Positions 15,994-24,835 of a stretch of 64,000 nucleotides of DNA are shown here, piece after piece. Position numbers and translations under genes: made by a program. This stretch comes from Cellulomonas alba (lineage in GTDB: Bacteria; Actinomycetota; Actinomycetes; Actinomycetales; Cellulomonadaceae). Numbering within the stretch: the stretch's first letter is position 1; the number at the start of each line of letters is the position of its first letter. The notes under the pieces were generated by a model. It was not told where the DNA came from and did no database searches. It was given only the letters and a program-made list of their open reading frames with translations. The stretch lies in NCBI RefSeq assembly GCF_030362835.1, contig NZ_JAUCGQ010000001.1:969451-1033450 (forward strand), read 5' to 3'.

Positions 15994-16430
15994 GCCCACG
16001 GGTCCGACCGCGGCCGCGCGTCCCCGACGAGCTGCCCGAGCTGCCGCCGCACCTGCGCCCCGCGGGCCGCGTGCTGGACGCGCGGCTGCACCTGCTCGAC
16101 CGCCAGATTCTCGACGTCGAGGACGTGCCCGTCACGACGCTCGACGACCTGCACGTCAGCTACGCGGACGGCGACGACGACGTGACGTCCGGCGACCGAC
16201 CCGCATTCGTCGACCAGGTCCTCACCGGGCCGGTCCTCGTGACGCGCGTGTTCGGCGGCCGGCCGCCGGCGTCGCGGCTCGTGCGCATCCCGTGGTCCGA
16301 CGTCGTGGACGTCGGCGTCGCCGTGCGGCTCGGCGTGCGCGGCGAGGGGCTGGACGCCACGTGGGTGCAGCGCTGGCTGCGCGACCGCGTGATCGGGCGC
16401 ATCCCGGGAGGTCGCCATGATCCTGAGTGA
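15990..16430 (+). CDS. PRC-barrel-like cytosolic protein downstream of the NRAMP-related carrier
   Basis: A 146-residue soluble protein. The segment ARLHLLDRQILDVEDVPVTTLDDL near residues 30-55 matches the opening of PRC-barrel-like domains that accompany Mg2+ transport genes in actinobacteria; the rest has no obvious motif. It starts with an ATGA overlap of the carrier stop and its end overlaps the next gene by 14 bases. The likely role is a cytosolic partner or sensor of the carrier (inference). The Pro/Arg-rich N terminus is unlike the domain. Confidence 0.7.
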   Translation: MSPRVRPRPRVPDELPELPPHLRPAGRVLDARLHLLDRQILDVEDVPVTTLDDLHVSYADGDDDVTSGDRPAFVDQVLTGPVLVTRVFGGRPPASRLVRIPWSDVVDVGVAVRLGVRGEGLDATWVQRWLRDRVIGRIPGGRHDPE

Positions 16431-16794
16431 CCTCGTCGACGCCGCGGTCTACGAGGACGGCCGGCAGCTCGGGTTCGTGGTCGACGTGCGGCTCGCGCTC
16501 GACGGCCCGGTGACGGGCCTGATGGCGGCGCCGCGCATCGTCGGCCTCCTCGTCAGCGCGCGTACCAGCACCTCGTTCATGGGGTACGAGCGCACCGGCA
16601 CGAACGCGCCCGCCGTCATCGCGCGGTACCTCGCGTACCGCCACCGCGGCACGTTCCTGGTGCTGTGGGAGGACGTCCGGACCGTCGGGGGCGGCGACGC
16701 CGCCGGCTCGGCCGACGCGCGGGTCGAGCTGCGGCCCGGGTTCCGGCGCTGGTCGGCGGCGCTCGAGCAGCACGGCACAGCGAGCCAGGCCTGA
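16417..16794 (+). CDS. Second PRC-barrel-like protein
   Basis: A 125-residue protein starting MILSDLVDAAVYEDGRQLGFVVDVRL, which has the shape of a PRC-barrel domain (D-A-x-V-x-D-x-x-G-x-x-x-G). It overlaps the previous gene by 14 bases in another frame, ends the operon, and is followed by the convergent TM2 gene. No catalytic residues are seen. The presence of two different PRC-barrel-like proteins after one carrier is the notable point; they may form a cytosolic complex with it. Confidence 0.72.
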   Translation: MILSDLVDAAVYEDGRQLGFVVDVRLALDGPVTGLMAAPRIVGLLVSARTSTSFMGYERTGTNAPAVIARYLAYRHRGTFLVLWEDVRTVGGGDAAGSADARVELRPGFRRWSAALEQHGTASQA

Positions 16795-16849
16795 CCCGGG
16801 CGATGCGCTGACCTCACCCGGGCGTGACCGGGTCTGACGTGGCGGGGGC

Positions 16850-17452
16850 TCAGCGCAGGGGGCGTCCGTACCCGTCACGACCGCCCGACGAGAGCAGCAC
16901 GATGCCGTCGACGACCGACCAGAGCCAGATCGCGGGGGCGATGACGAGCCCGACCAGCACGATGATGAGGAAGGCGCCGACGACGAACCCGATCAGCTGG
17001 ACGAGCCCGATGCCGATCTGGCCCGCGTACAGCCGTCCCACGCCGCAGATGCCGGCGAACGGCAGCAGCAGCTGCAGCAGGCCCGCGGTGGTGCGCGTCT
17101 TGTCCGACCACGGCAGGCCGGTCACCGGGTCGGTGCCGTAGCCGCTCGGGGGCACCGCGGCGTAGGGCGACGAGCCGTACGGCGGCTGACCGGCCGCGCC
17201 CGGGTACCCGTAGCCCGGCTGGCCGTACGGCTGCTGGCCGGGGCTCTGCGCCTGGCCCGGGTACGGCTGCTGGCCCGGGTACGGCGGCTGCCCTGCGCCT
17301 GCCTCCGGGCCCGGCGGCTGAACCGCGGGGGGCTGGCCCGTGTACGGCTCGAGCGCGGCGGGCTGCGCGCCGTCCCCGGTCGCCGTGGGCGCCGGCTCGG
17401 CGCCGTCCGCAGGCTGCTCGCGCCACTGACCCTCGGGCTGCTGTTCGGTCAT
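16850..17452 (-). CDS. TM2-domain protein with Pro/Gln/Tyr-rich N terminus
   Basis: A 200-residue protein. Residues 1 to about 105 are low-complexity, rich in Pro, Gly, Gln and Tyr, with repeated PGQQPYPGQ-type motifs. The C-terminal part has a TM2 domain with two helices separated by a short loop (AGLLQLLLPFAGICGVGRLYAGQIGIGLVQL, then VGLVIAPAIWLWSVVDGIVLL). This architecture is common in actinobacteria; the function is unknown. ATG at 17452 is leaderless: TAGTGT ends 7 bases before it, and GTCACA lies 17 bases further upstream as a possible -35. Confidence 0.88.
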   Translation of the reverse strand: MTEQQPEGQWREQPADGAEPAPTATGDGAQPAALEPYTGQPPAVQPPGPEAGAGQPPYPGQQPYPGQAQSPGQQPYGQPGYGYPGAAGQPPYGSSPYAAVPPSGYGTDPVTGLPWSDKTRTTAGLLQLLLPFAGICGVGRLYAGQIGIGLVQLIGFVVGAFLIIVLVGLVIAPAIWLWSVVDGIVLLSSGGRDGYGRPLR

Positions 17453-17459
17453 GCGCCGG

Positions 17460-17465
17460 ACACTA
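17460..17465 (-). promoter_or_regulatory. Leaderless -10 box of the TM2-domain gene
   Basis: TAGTGT, then CCGGCGC, then ATG. A GTCACA hexamer 17 bases upstream fits a weak -35. Confidence 0.68.
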
Positions 17466-17540
17466 GCGCTGCGGGCGCGCCGTGTGACCGGGTTCGGGCC
17501 GACAGATCCGCGCGCGGCGAGGAGACCGGACGAGGGCGCC

Positions 17541-18215
17541 TCAGTGCCCGCCCGGCACGACGAGACCCGACTCGTATGCGAGCACCACGGCCTGCGTCCG
17601 GTCCCGCAGGCCCAGCTTCGTCAGGACGCGGCTGACGTGCGTCTTCACCGTCTCCTCCCCGACGACGAGCCGCGCGGCGATCTCGGGGTTCGACAGCCCT
17701 TCGGCGACGAGCAGCAGCACCTCGCGCTCGCGCGGGGTCAGCGACGCCACCGCGGCGTCGACCGCGGGACCGGGCGGCTCCACGGCGGCGCGCAGCCGCG
17801 CGAACTCCGCGACCAGCCGGCGCGTGACGCCGGGCGCGAGCAGCGCGTCGCCCGACGCGATCACGCGCACCGCCTCGAAGAGCCGCTCGGCGGTCACGTC
17901 CTTGAGCAGGAACCCGCTCGCGCCCGCCTCGAGCGCCGCGTACACGTGCTCGTCGAGGTCGAACGTCGTCAGCACCAGGACGTGCGGGCGGGGCTCGCGC
18001 GCCACGATGCGGCGGGTCGCCTCGATGCCGTCCATCACGGGCATGCGCACGTCCATGAGCACCACGTCGGGGCGGCGCTCGGCACACAGCCGCACCGCCT
18101 CGGCGCCGTCCGCCGCGCTGCCCACGACGGCGAGGTCGGGCTGCGTCGCGAGCAGCGCCTCGAACGCGGCGCGGACGACCTCCTGGTCGTCCACCACGAG
18201 GATGCGGGTCGTCAC
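17541..18215 (-). CDS. NarL/LuxR-family response regulator
   Basis: A 224-residue two-component regulator. The receiver domain spans about residues 1-120 with the phosphoacceptor Asp in VVLMDVRMP and the acidic pair VVDDQ near residue 8; the Thr switch is in LVLTTFD and Lys in FLLKDV. A LuxR-type helix-turn-helix follows near 150-215 ([24 protein letters not shown]). It is coupled by GTGA to the upstream histidine kinase gene. It diverges from an ABC exporter operon, so the pair probably controls those genes, as is common for this kinase/regulator/exporter layout. Confidence 0.95.
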   Translation of the reverse strand: MTTRILVVDDQEVVRAAFEALLATQPDLAVVGSAADGAEAVRLCAERRPDVVLMDVRMPVMDGIEATRRIVAREPRPHVLVLTTFDLDEHVYAALEAGASGFLLKDVTAERLFEAVRVIASGDALLAPGVTRRLVAEFARLRAAVEPPGPAVDAAVASLTPREREVLLLVAEGLSNPEIAARLVVGEETVKTHVSRVLTKLGLRDRTQAVVLAYESGLVVPGGH

Positions 18216-19402
18216 GCGGCACCCCCGAGCGGCAGCTCGGCGTGCACCACGAACCCGCCGACCCGGCCCGGCCCGACGGTCAGCGTCCCGCCGGCCATGG
18301 CGACGCGCTCCCGCATCCCGGCCAGACCGTGGCCGCCGGCGTCCGCTGCGGCGTCACCGACGGGGCCCGGGCCGGCGTCACGCACCTCGACCACGAGCCG
18401 GTCCGGCCGGTACTCGAGCTCGACGTCGACGGCCGTACCACCGGCGTGGCGCCGCGCGTTCGTGAGGGCCTCCTGGACGATCCGGTACGCGGTGAGCTCG
18501 GTGCCCGCGTCCAGCGGGCCGACCGCGCCGCTGACGATGAGCCGCGTGCCCGCCGGTCCGACGCCGCGCACGTCGTCGACGAGGTCGGTGAGCTCGGCGA
18601 TGCCCGGCTGCGGGCGGCGGGTCGCGGCGTCGGCCGCCTCGACGTCCTCGCGCAGCACGCCGAGCAGCCGGCGCATCTCGGTGAGCGCGGTCCGGGCCGT
18701 GTCACCGATCGCGACGAGCCGCTTCTCCCCCTCCTCGGGCAGGCCGGGCACCGTCACGCGTGCGACCTCGGCCTGGAGCGCGATCAGGGACACGTGGTGC
18801 GCCACGACGTCGTGCAGCTCGCGCGCGATCCGCACGCGCTCGCCGCGGGCGAGATGCTCGAGCTCCGACTCCTGCGCCGCCACGACGGCCGCGTCCCGCC
18901 GGCCGGCCTCGCGCCGCAGGCGCCATCCGACGCCCGCCGCCCCCGCGAGCACGGCGACCGCGAGCACCGCGGCGGCCGTCGGCCGGTCGACCGCGTGCGA
19001 GGGGAGCACGACGAGCAGCGGGGCGACCAGCACGGCCACGACCCACGCGGGGCGCCGCAGCCCGACGAGCACGAGCAGCGTGGCGAGCGCGGCGAGTGCA
19101 CCGACGGTGGGAGTGACTCGCGCGAGCAGCGTCAGCACAGTGGCCGCGACCGACAGCGCCGCGGCGACCACGGGCCACAGGCCGGCGAGCGCGACCGGTG
19201 CCGTCGCCGCGAGCGCCAGCAGCACGCCGACGACGGCCTCCTGGGGCCGCTCGAACCCCGGGCCGGCGGCGGTCCCCTCGCCGAGGGCGGGTCGGACGCT
19301 CGCGACGCGACCCGAGCCGCCCCCGGCCTGCAGCACGGCGAGCAGCGCGAAGGCGCCGGCCGCCAGCGGGGCACGGGCGGCCGGCATCAGGCGCCACGAC
19401 AT
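18212..19402 (-). CDS. Two-component sensor histidine kinase (HisKA_3)
   Basis: A 396-residue membrane kinase. The N-terminal half (to about residue 165) contains several hydrophobic helices and no extracytoplasmic domain, which fits a sensor of membrane stress. The dimerisation helix with phospho-His is [20 protein letters not shown] near residues 185-205. The ATPase domain is C-terminal, with the G-box [20 protein letters not shown] at 19402; a GAGAAT box 6 bases upstream hints at a leaderless mRNA but is not a clear -10. It is the upstream gene of a kinase/regulator operon and diverges from the exporter genes at 19521. Confidence 0.94.
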   Translation of the reverse strand: MSWRLMPAARAPLAAGAFALLAVLQAGGGSGRVASVRPALGEGTAAGPGFERPQEAVVGVLLALAATAPVALAGLWPVVAAALSVAATVLTLLARVTPTVGALAALATLLVLVGLRRPAWVVAVLVAPLLVVLPSHAVDRPTAAAVLAVAVLAGAAGVGWRLRREAGRRDAAVVAAQESELEHLARGERVRIARELHDVVAHHVSLIALQAEVARVTVPGLPEEGEKRLVAIGDTARTALTEMRRLLGVLREDVEAADAATRRPQPGIAELTDLVDDVRGVGPAGTRLIVSGAVGPLDAGTELTAYRIVQEALTNARRHAGGTAVDVELEYRPDRLVVEVRDAGPGPVGDAAADAGGHGLAGMRERVAMAGGTLTVGPGRVGGFVVHAELPLGGAA

Positions 19403-19507
19403 GCGTCCATTCTCCCGGCCGTGTCATCCCTCGTGGGAGGGAGGGCGGTCGCCGCCCGGTGGCGAGAGATCCCCCGCTGCCGTGACGACCCCCCGCGCTG
19501 CCGCTCG

Positions 19508-19513
19508 TAGCGT
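19508..19513 (+). promoter_or_regulatory. Leaderless -10 box of the ABC exporter operon
   Basis: TAGCGT, then 7 bases (CGCCGTC), then ATG at 19521. No ribosome site precedes the start. Confidence 0.68.
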
Positions 19514-19520
19514 CGCCGTC

Positions 19521-20447
19521 ATGCAGCCATCGCTCGAGGTCCGCGACGTCACCAAGGCGTACCGCGGCACGGTCGCGGTCGACCGTCTGTCCTTCCAGGT
19601 CCGCCCCGGCGAGGTCACCGGGTTCGTCGGTCCGAACGGCGCCGGCAAGTCGACGACCATGCGCCTCCTCCTCGGCCTCGACGCCCCCGACGGCGGCGAC
19701 GCGCTCGTCAACGGCGAGCGGTACGCGCGGCTCGACCGCCCGCTGACACACGTGGGCGCGCTGCTCGACGCGGACGCCGTGCACCCGAGCCGCCGCGCCC
19801 GCGACCACCTGCTCTGGCTCGCGCGCAGCAACCGGCTGCCCGACGCCCGCGTCGGCGAGGTGCTCGACCAGGTCGGCCTGGCGTCGGTCGGCCGCAAGCG
19901 CGTCGGCGGGTTCTCGCTCGGCATGCGCCAGCGGCTCGGCATCGCGGCCGCCCTGCTCGGCGACCCGCCGGTCGTCATGTTCGACGAACCCACGAACGGG
20001 CTCGACCCGGACGGCATCGTGTGGATCCGCGAGCTGGTGCGGACGCTCGCGTCGCAAGGACGCGTCGTGCTCGTGTCGAGCCACCTGATGCGCGAGCTGC
20101 AGGACACGGCGGACCGGCTCGTCGTGATCGGCCGCGGCCGGCTGGTCGCCGACACCACGGTGGACGACCTGCTCGGCACGGTGTCGCGGGACCAGGTCGA
20201 GGTCGTGACCCCGCACCGGTCCGAGGCGACGACCGTGCTGGCGAACGCGGGTGCGCGCGTCACCATCGCCGGCGGCGACGGGGTGGTCGTCGAGGGGCTG
20301 CCGGGCGACCGGGTCGCGGCCCTGCTCGGCACGGCGGGCATCGCGTTCACCGAGCTGCGGCGCTACCGCGCGTCGCTCGAGGAGGCCTACATGGCCCTGA
20401 CCCGCGACGCCGTCGAGTTCGCCGCCGCCGAGGAGGACGGGCGATGA
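19521..20447 (+). CDS. ABC exporter ATP-binding protein (drug/bacteriocin type)
   Basis: A 308-residue ATPase of the CcmA-like class that powers ABC-2-type exporters. Walker A GPNGAGKST near residue 38, signature FSLGMRQRLGIAAALLG near 132 and Walker B VVMFDEPTNGLDPDG are intact, with an H-loop in VSSHLMRELQD. The signature has SLGMRQ where SGGQ is usual, which is normal for this class. The last about 90 residues form an extra domain, as in exporters of antimicrobial peptides. The ATG at 19521 is leaderless. The gene is ATGA-coupled to two permeases and diverges from the kinase/regulator pair. Confidence 0.95.
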   Translation: MQPSLEVRDVTKAYRGTVAVDRLSFQVRPGEVTGFVGPNGAGKSTTMRLLLGLDAPDGGDALVNGERYARLDRPLTHVGALLDADAVHPSRRARDHLLWLARSNRLPDARVGEVLDQVGLASVGRKRVGGFSLGMRQRLGIAAALLGDPPVVMFDEPTNGLDPDGIVWIRELVRTLASQGRVVLVSSHLMRELQDTADRLVVIGRGRLVADTTVDDLLGTVSRDQVEVVTPHRSEATTVLANAGARVTIAGGDGVVVEGLPGDRVAALLGTAGIAFTELRRYRASLEEAYMALTRDAVEFAAAEEDGR

Positions 20448-21943
20448 GCGCCGTCCGCGCCGAGTGGACCAAGCTCCGATCGGTGCCGCGCTGGGTCGCG
20501 ACCTTCCTGGGCGCGCTCGTGCTCACGGTCGGCCTCAGCGCGCTGGCCGCGTCGGGGAGCACGACGGACGCCAACGAGCACCCCGACTTCGTCACCGGAC
20601 CGCACGGCGACGCCGTCACCGACGGCTTCGGGTTCGCGCACCAGGCCGTCACGGGCGACACGACGATGACCGTGCACGTCACCGGGCTCGCCCGGGCGGC
20701 CACCGAGCGCGCCGAGAGCGGCGCCCCCGGCACGGCCGTGCCGACGACGCCGTGGACCGACATCGCGGCCGGGATCACGCTCAAGGCGGGGACCGAAGCC
20801 GGCTCCTCGTACGTCTCGGTGCTGCTCACGGGCTCGCACGGCGTGCGCCTGCAGGGCGACTTCACGCACGACGTCGCGGGGAGCGCGGCGCACGGCGACC
20901 GCTGGCTGCGCCTGACCCGGACGGGCGGCACGGTCACGGGGTACGAGTCGGCCGACGGGACCTCGTGGACGCGCATCGGCGCGCTGACGCCCGCCGCGAT
21001 CCCCCCGCGGGCCGAGATCGGCATGGCGGTGTCGGCCGCGCCGGTGCTGCACGTGTCGCGAGGAGGCGGCGGCTCGTCGGTCGGTGGCCACCCGGGTCGG
21101 GCGTCGGCCACGTTCGAGGACGTCACGCTCGAGCCGGCCACGGACGGCACGTGGCAGGGCACCGCCGTGACGATGCCGACGCCGGCGGACCAGCCCGCGA
21201 AGGTGGGCGGCTCCACCGCGCCCACGCCGCGGGTGCTGACCGCGTCGGGCGACACCTCCACCGTCACCGGCTCGGGCAAGGTCGGGCCGCAGAGGCCGGA
21301 CGACGACGTCGTCGAGGGCGCGCTGCTCGGCGTCGTCGCGGGCCTCATGGCGCTGATCTGCGTCGGCGTGCTGTTCGGCACCTCGGAGTACCGCCGCGGC
21401 ATGATCCGCACGACGTTCGCCGCGACGCCCCGCCGCGGCCGCGTGCTCGCCGCCAAGGCGCTCGTGCTCGGGGGCGCCGCGTTCGCGGTCAGCCTCGTCG
21501 CCGTGGTGGTCGCGTTCGTCGTCGCCGTGCCGATCCTGCAGGACCACGGCATGGCACCGCCCGCGTTCCCGTCGCCGTCGCTGGGCGACCCGGCCGTCGT
21601 GCGCGCGCTCGTGCTCGCCGCCCTGTTCATGACGGGCGTGACGCTCGTCGCCCTCGCGGTCGGCATGCTGCTGCGCCGCACCGCGCCGGCGATCACGCTG
21701 ACGATCGTGCTGCTGGTGCTGCCGCTGGTGGCCGGCACGATCCTGCCCGGGACGTCGCCGCGGTGGCTGATGTACACGACGCTCGCGGGCGGGCTCGCGA
21801 CGCTGCGCGCCCAGCCGCCGACCGACACGCTCGCCGAGCCGTGGGCGCTGATCGGCCCGGGCGCCGGGATCGGCGTCGTCGCGTCCTACGCCGCCGTCGG
21901 ACTCGCGCTCGCGTGGTGGCAGCTCCGCCGGCGCGACGCATGA
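20444..21943 (+). CDS. ABC-2-type permease with large ectodomain between helices 1 and 2
   Basis: A 499-residue permease. The start RAEWTKLRSVPRWVATFLGALVLTVGLSALA is typical of ABC-2 permeases. After helix 1 comes an unusual loop of about 250 residues (about 38-290) predicted outside the membrane. It contains a strand-rich stretch with GDRWLRLTRTGGTVTGYESADGTSWTRIG, resembling a DUF1349/concanavalin-like beta-sandwich that in other proteins binds sugars or ligands. Five further helices follow. Normal family members are about 250 residues, so the insertion doubles the protein. The ATGA overlaps at both ends show coupling to the ATPase and the second permease. Function: export, or sensing through the loop (inference). 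Confidence 0.9.
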   Translation: MSAVRAEWTKLRSVPRWVATFLGALVLTVGLSALAASGSTTDANEHPDFVTGPHGDAVTDGFGFAHQAVTGDTTMTVHVTGLARAATERAESGAPGTAVPTTPWTDIAAGITLKAGTEAGSSYVSVLLTGSHGVRLQGDFTHDVAGSAAHGDRWLRLTRTGGTVTGYESADGTSWTRIGALTPAAIPPRAEIGMAVSAAPVLHVSRGGGGSSVGGHPGRASATFEDVTLEPATDGTWQGTAVTMPTPADQPAKVGGSTAPTPRVLTASGDTSTVTGSGKVGPQRPDDDVVEGALLGVVAGLMALICVGVLFGTSEYRRGMIRTTFAATPRRGRVLAAKALVLGGAAFAVSLVAVVVAFVVAVPILQDHGMAPPAFPSPSLGDPAVVRALVLAALFMTGVTLVALAVGMLLRRTAPAITLTIVLLVLPLVAGTILPGTSPRWLMYTTLAGGLATLRAQPPTDTLAEPWALIGPGAGIGVVASYAAVGLALAWWQLRRRDA

Positions 21944-22731
21944 CGGGCGCGCTGCGCGCCGAGTGGACCAAGGCGCGCTCGCTGCCGAGCACCGGCTGGC
22001 TCCTGCTCGGCCTCGCGGTCGCGATGGTCGGGATCGGCCTCGCCGCGACGGGCTCCCTCCGCGTGGACGAGTGCGGCGAGGGTGCGTGCACGCTCGACAC
22101 CGTGAAGCTGAGCCTCGGCGGTGTCCGGCTCGCGCAGGTGGCGGCCGCCGTGCTCGGCGTCCTGCTCGTCACCGCGGACTACGCGACGGGCACGATCGTG
22201 CCGACGCTCGCGGCCGTGCCCCGGCGATGGCGCGTGGTCGTCGCGAAGGTCGCCGTCGTCGGCGCGGGCGTGGGCGGCGCAGCCGTGGCGGGCGTCGTCG
22301 GCGCGCTGCTCGCTGCGCGGGCCGTGCTCCCCCGCCGCGGCTTCACGGCCGCGCGCGGCTACGCGGCCACGACGGTCGTGCACGACCTCACGCAACGCGC
22401 CGCGGTCGGCACCGTCCTCTACCTGGTGCTCGTCGCCGTGCTCGGCGCGGGTCTCGGGCTCGTGATCCGCGACACCGGCGTGGCGGTCACGGTCGTGCTG
22501 GCGCTGCTCCTGGTGGCGCCCGTGCTGGCGATGGTCGTCGGCGACCCCGTGTGGCAGACGCGCATCCACCGGTTCGCGCCCGCGGACGCGGGGCTGGCGG
22601 TGCAGGCCACGCGCGGGCTCGCGACGCTGCCGATCGCCCCCTGGGCCGGGTTGGCGCTCCTCGCGGCGTACGCCCTCGCGGCGCTCGCGGCCGGTGCGTG
22701 GATGCTGCAGGCGCGAGACGCCACGACCTAG
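21940..22731 (+). CDS. ABC-2-type permease, second subunit
   Basis: A 263-residue permease with about six helices and the same RAEWTKARSLPSTGWLLLGLAV opening as its neighbour, so the two arose by duplication. It lacks the large loop; only a short segment with a Cys pair (DECGEGACTLD, residues about 37-48) lies outside after helix 1. The start ATG overlaps the stop of the first permease by 4 bases. It probably forms a heterodimer with the ectodomain-bearing subunit, driven by the ATPase at 19521. Confidence 0.88.
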   Translation: MTGALRAEWTKARSLPSTGWLLLGLAVAMVGIGLAATGSLRVDECGEGACTLDTVKLSLGGVRLAQVAAAVLGVLLVTADYATGTIVPTLAAVPRRWRVVVAKVAVVGAGVGGAAVAGVVGALLAARAVLPRRGFTAARGYAATTVVHDLTQRAAVGTVLYLVLVAVLGAGLGLVIRDTGVAVTVVLALLLVAPVLAMVVGDPVWQTRIHRFAPADAGLAVQATRGLATLPIAPWAGLALLAAYALAALAAGAWMLQARDATT

Positions 22732-22844
22732 ACGCGCGTCCAGATCCACCCCCGTTCGGCCCATCCAGACGGCACTCCCCGGGGCCGATGAACGGGCAGC
22801 GGTGCAACCGGCCGCTGCTCCACCGGCACGAGGGAGTGCCACCG

Positions 22845-23984
22845 ATGCACCTCCGACGCGCGCTCGCGACCCTCGCGAGCCTCACCCTGGCGGCGACCGT
22901 GACAGCGCTCGCCGACCCCGCCTCCGCCGCCGCGCCGCCACCGCCACCGTCGCGAGCGGTCGCGGCCGCCCTGCCCGGCGTGCACCCCACCGGCCAGACC
23001 CGCCGCGCCGCGCACCGGCTCTACGTCGTGGCCATCCAGGATCCGGGCGCCCGCGCCCCCGTGTCCCTCGCGACGGCGCGGGCGTCGGCCACCGCCGCCG
23101 GCCGGATCTGGGTGGCCCAGACGCGAGGCGCGATCCCCGCGTTCCCCGTGCGAGGCGCACGCACGCTGGTCGTGCCCGGCTCGTGCCGCGTCGCCGACCC
23201 CTGGCGGTTCCTGGAGCGGGTGGGCGCGACGGCGTTCCCGGGGGTGCGGTTCGGGCAGGGCACCGCGAACCACCTCGTCGTGTTCCGGCCGAACAGCTGC
23301 CCGCTGCGATGGGGCGCGGGACTCGCGTCGATCGGCGCGTACGAGCACGAGGGCGGCCGCGTGCTGATGAGCACGTCGGTGCCGAGCGTGCTCGAGCACG
23401 AGCTCGGCCACAACCTCGGCCTGCGGCACACGAACCTCGCGCTGCCCGGCGGCCGCGGCTCCCACGAGTACCTCGGGGGCTACGACGCCATGTGCGGCGA
23501 TCCGAGGCCCGGTTGGCTGAGCGTCGCGGACCAGCTGCGGCTCGCCGTTCCCGGGACCGCCCGGCACGTGCGGGTCGTGCGGCCGTCGGCGCACCGGAGC
23601 GTGGTGAGGACGACGCTGCACGGCGCGCAGACGACGAGGGGCGTGCGCGGGCTGACCTTCCAGGACCCCGCGACGGGGTCGCGCTACGTGGTCGAGCTGC
23701 GCGACGGTCGCGGGTTCGACGCGCACGCGCTGTACGCCCGCGGGTACGGCCGGTCGTCGGTGTCGTCGTCGACCTGGTACGCGCCGGGCGTGCGGGTCAC
23801 ACGGATCGCGCGCGACGGCTCGGTCGACACGCTGAGCGTGCGGTCCGGGCGGACGTACCGCACGGCGCTGGGCGCGCGGCAGACCCTCGTCGGGCCCGGT
23901 GGGCGGTTCCGCGTCCACGTCGACGCCCTCGGCCGGTCGACCGCGCGCGTGACCCTGGTGGTCGCGCCGGCGCACCGGAGGTGA
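22845..23984 (+). CDS. Secreted metzincin-type zinc metalloprotease
   Basis: A 379-residue exported protein. A signal peptide covers residues 1 to about 30 (ending ADPASAAA). The zinc site HELGHNLGLRH is the full metzincin HExxHxxGxxH form with the Glu catalytic base, and the segment GGYDAMCG about 27 residues later provides the Met-turn. The C-terminal 160 residues form an Ala/Arg/Val-rich, probably beta-rich domain. The exact metzincin family is not recognised; it resembles actinobacterial secreted zinc peptidases. The ATG at 22845 has a GAGGGAG ribosome site. It stands alone as a single-gene unit between the exporter operon and the sugar-uptake cluster. Confidence 0.87.
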   Translation: MHLRRALATLASLTLAATVTALADPASAAAPPPPPSRAVAAALPGVHPTGQTRRAAHRLYVVAIQDPGARAPVSLATARASATAAGRIWVAQTRGAIPAFPVRGARTLVVPGSCRVADPWRFLERVGATAFPGVRFGQGTANHLVVFRPNSCPLRWGAGLASIGAYEHEGGRVLMSTSVPSVLEHELGHNLGLRHTNLALPGGRGSHEYLGGYDAMCGDPRPGWLSVADQLRLAVPGTARHVRVVRPSAHRSVVRTTLHGAQTTRGVRGLTFQDPATGSRYVVELRDGRGFDAHALYARGYGRSSVSSSTWYAPGVRVTRIARDGSVDTLSVRSGRTYRTALGARQTLVGPGGRFRVHVDALGRSTARVTLVVAPAHRR

Positions 23985-24003
23985 CGGAGCCCAGCGCGCC
24001 GCG

Positions 24004-24780
24004 TCAGGCGAAGCGCGGCACCGAGCGGTAGCCCTGGTGGGTGGCGCCGGTGATCGCCGCGAGGATCGCCTCGTAGCTCGCGCTCGACGCGTCGAACGAC
24101 CCGTTGTTGCGCCCGTGCCGCAGCACCTCGATCCGGTCGGAGACGGCGCGCACGTCGTTCATGTTGTGGCTGATCAGCACGACGCCGAGGCCCAGGTCGC
24201 GCAGCCCCTGGATGTGCGTGAGCACCTCGGCCGTCTGCGCGACGGACAGCGAGGCCGTCGGCTCGTCGAGCACCACGATGCGCGGCGACCCGATCAGCGT
24301 GCGGGCGATCGCGACGGACTGCCGCTGCCCGGCGCTCAGGTCGCGCAGCTGCGTGCGCACGGACGGGATCCGGCTCGACAGGTCGCGCAGGATCTTCTTG
24401 GCGGCGTCCTCCATCTGCGCGTCGGCGAGCAGCGCGCGGCCGGTCATCTCGCGGCCGAGGAACAGGTTCGCGGTGACGTCGAGGTTGTCGCAGAGCGCGA
24501 GGTCCTGGAAGACCGTGGCGACGCCGAGGTCGTGCGCCGCGGACGGCGACGGGATCGCCACCGTCTCGCCCTCCATCTCGATGAGGCCCGAGTCGGGCTG
24601 GAGCACACCGGAGATGACCTTCGCCAGCGTCGACTTCCCGGCGCCGTTGTCGCCGACCAGCGCGACGACCTCGTGCGCGTAGACCTCGAAGTCGACGTCG
24701 ACGAGCGCCTCGACCGCGTTGAAGCGCTTGCAGATCTGCCGCATCGCGAGGAGCGGCGTCCGCGTCGTCGTCGTCGTCAT
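24004..24780 (-). CDS. Sugar-type ABC ATP-binding protein (FrcA-like), single domain
   Basis: A 258-residue ATPase with one nucleotide-binding domain. Walker A GDNGAGKST near residue 43, signature LSAGQRQSVAIARTL near 148, Walker B IVVLDEPTASL and the H-loop in LISHNMNDV are all present; the DEPTASL and HNMNDV forms match carbohydrate CUT2 ATPases such as FrcA. Canonical CUT2 ATPases have two domains, so this is a half-size version. It lies downstream of ROK and of a complete CUT2 system (24836-30265) but has no permease of its own. The ATG at 24780 is chosen; the alternative at 24846 would overlap the ROK gene. It may swap into the neighbouring transporter or serve an orphan one (inference). 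Confidence 0.88.
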   Translation of the reverse strand: MTTTTTRTPLLAMRQICKRFNAVEALVDVDFEVYAHEVVALVGDNGAGKSTLAKVISGVLQPDSGLIEMEGETVAIPSPSAAHDLGVATVFQDLALCDNLDVTANLFLGREMTGRALLADAQMEDAAKKILRDLSSRIPSVRTQLRDLSAGQRQSVAIARTLIGSPRIVVLDEPTASLSVAQTAEVLTHIQGLRDLGLGVVLISHNMNDVRAVSDRIEVLRHGRNNGSFDASSASYEAILAAITGATHQGYRSVPRFA

Positions 24781-24835
24781 CGTCTGCCTCGCTTGCTCGC
24801 CATCGGGCACGCCTATCGTCTCATCGCGGACCGCC

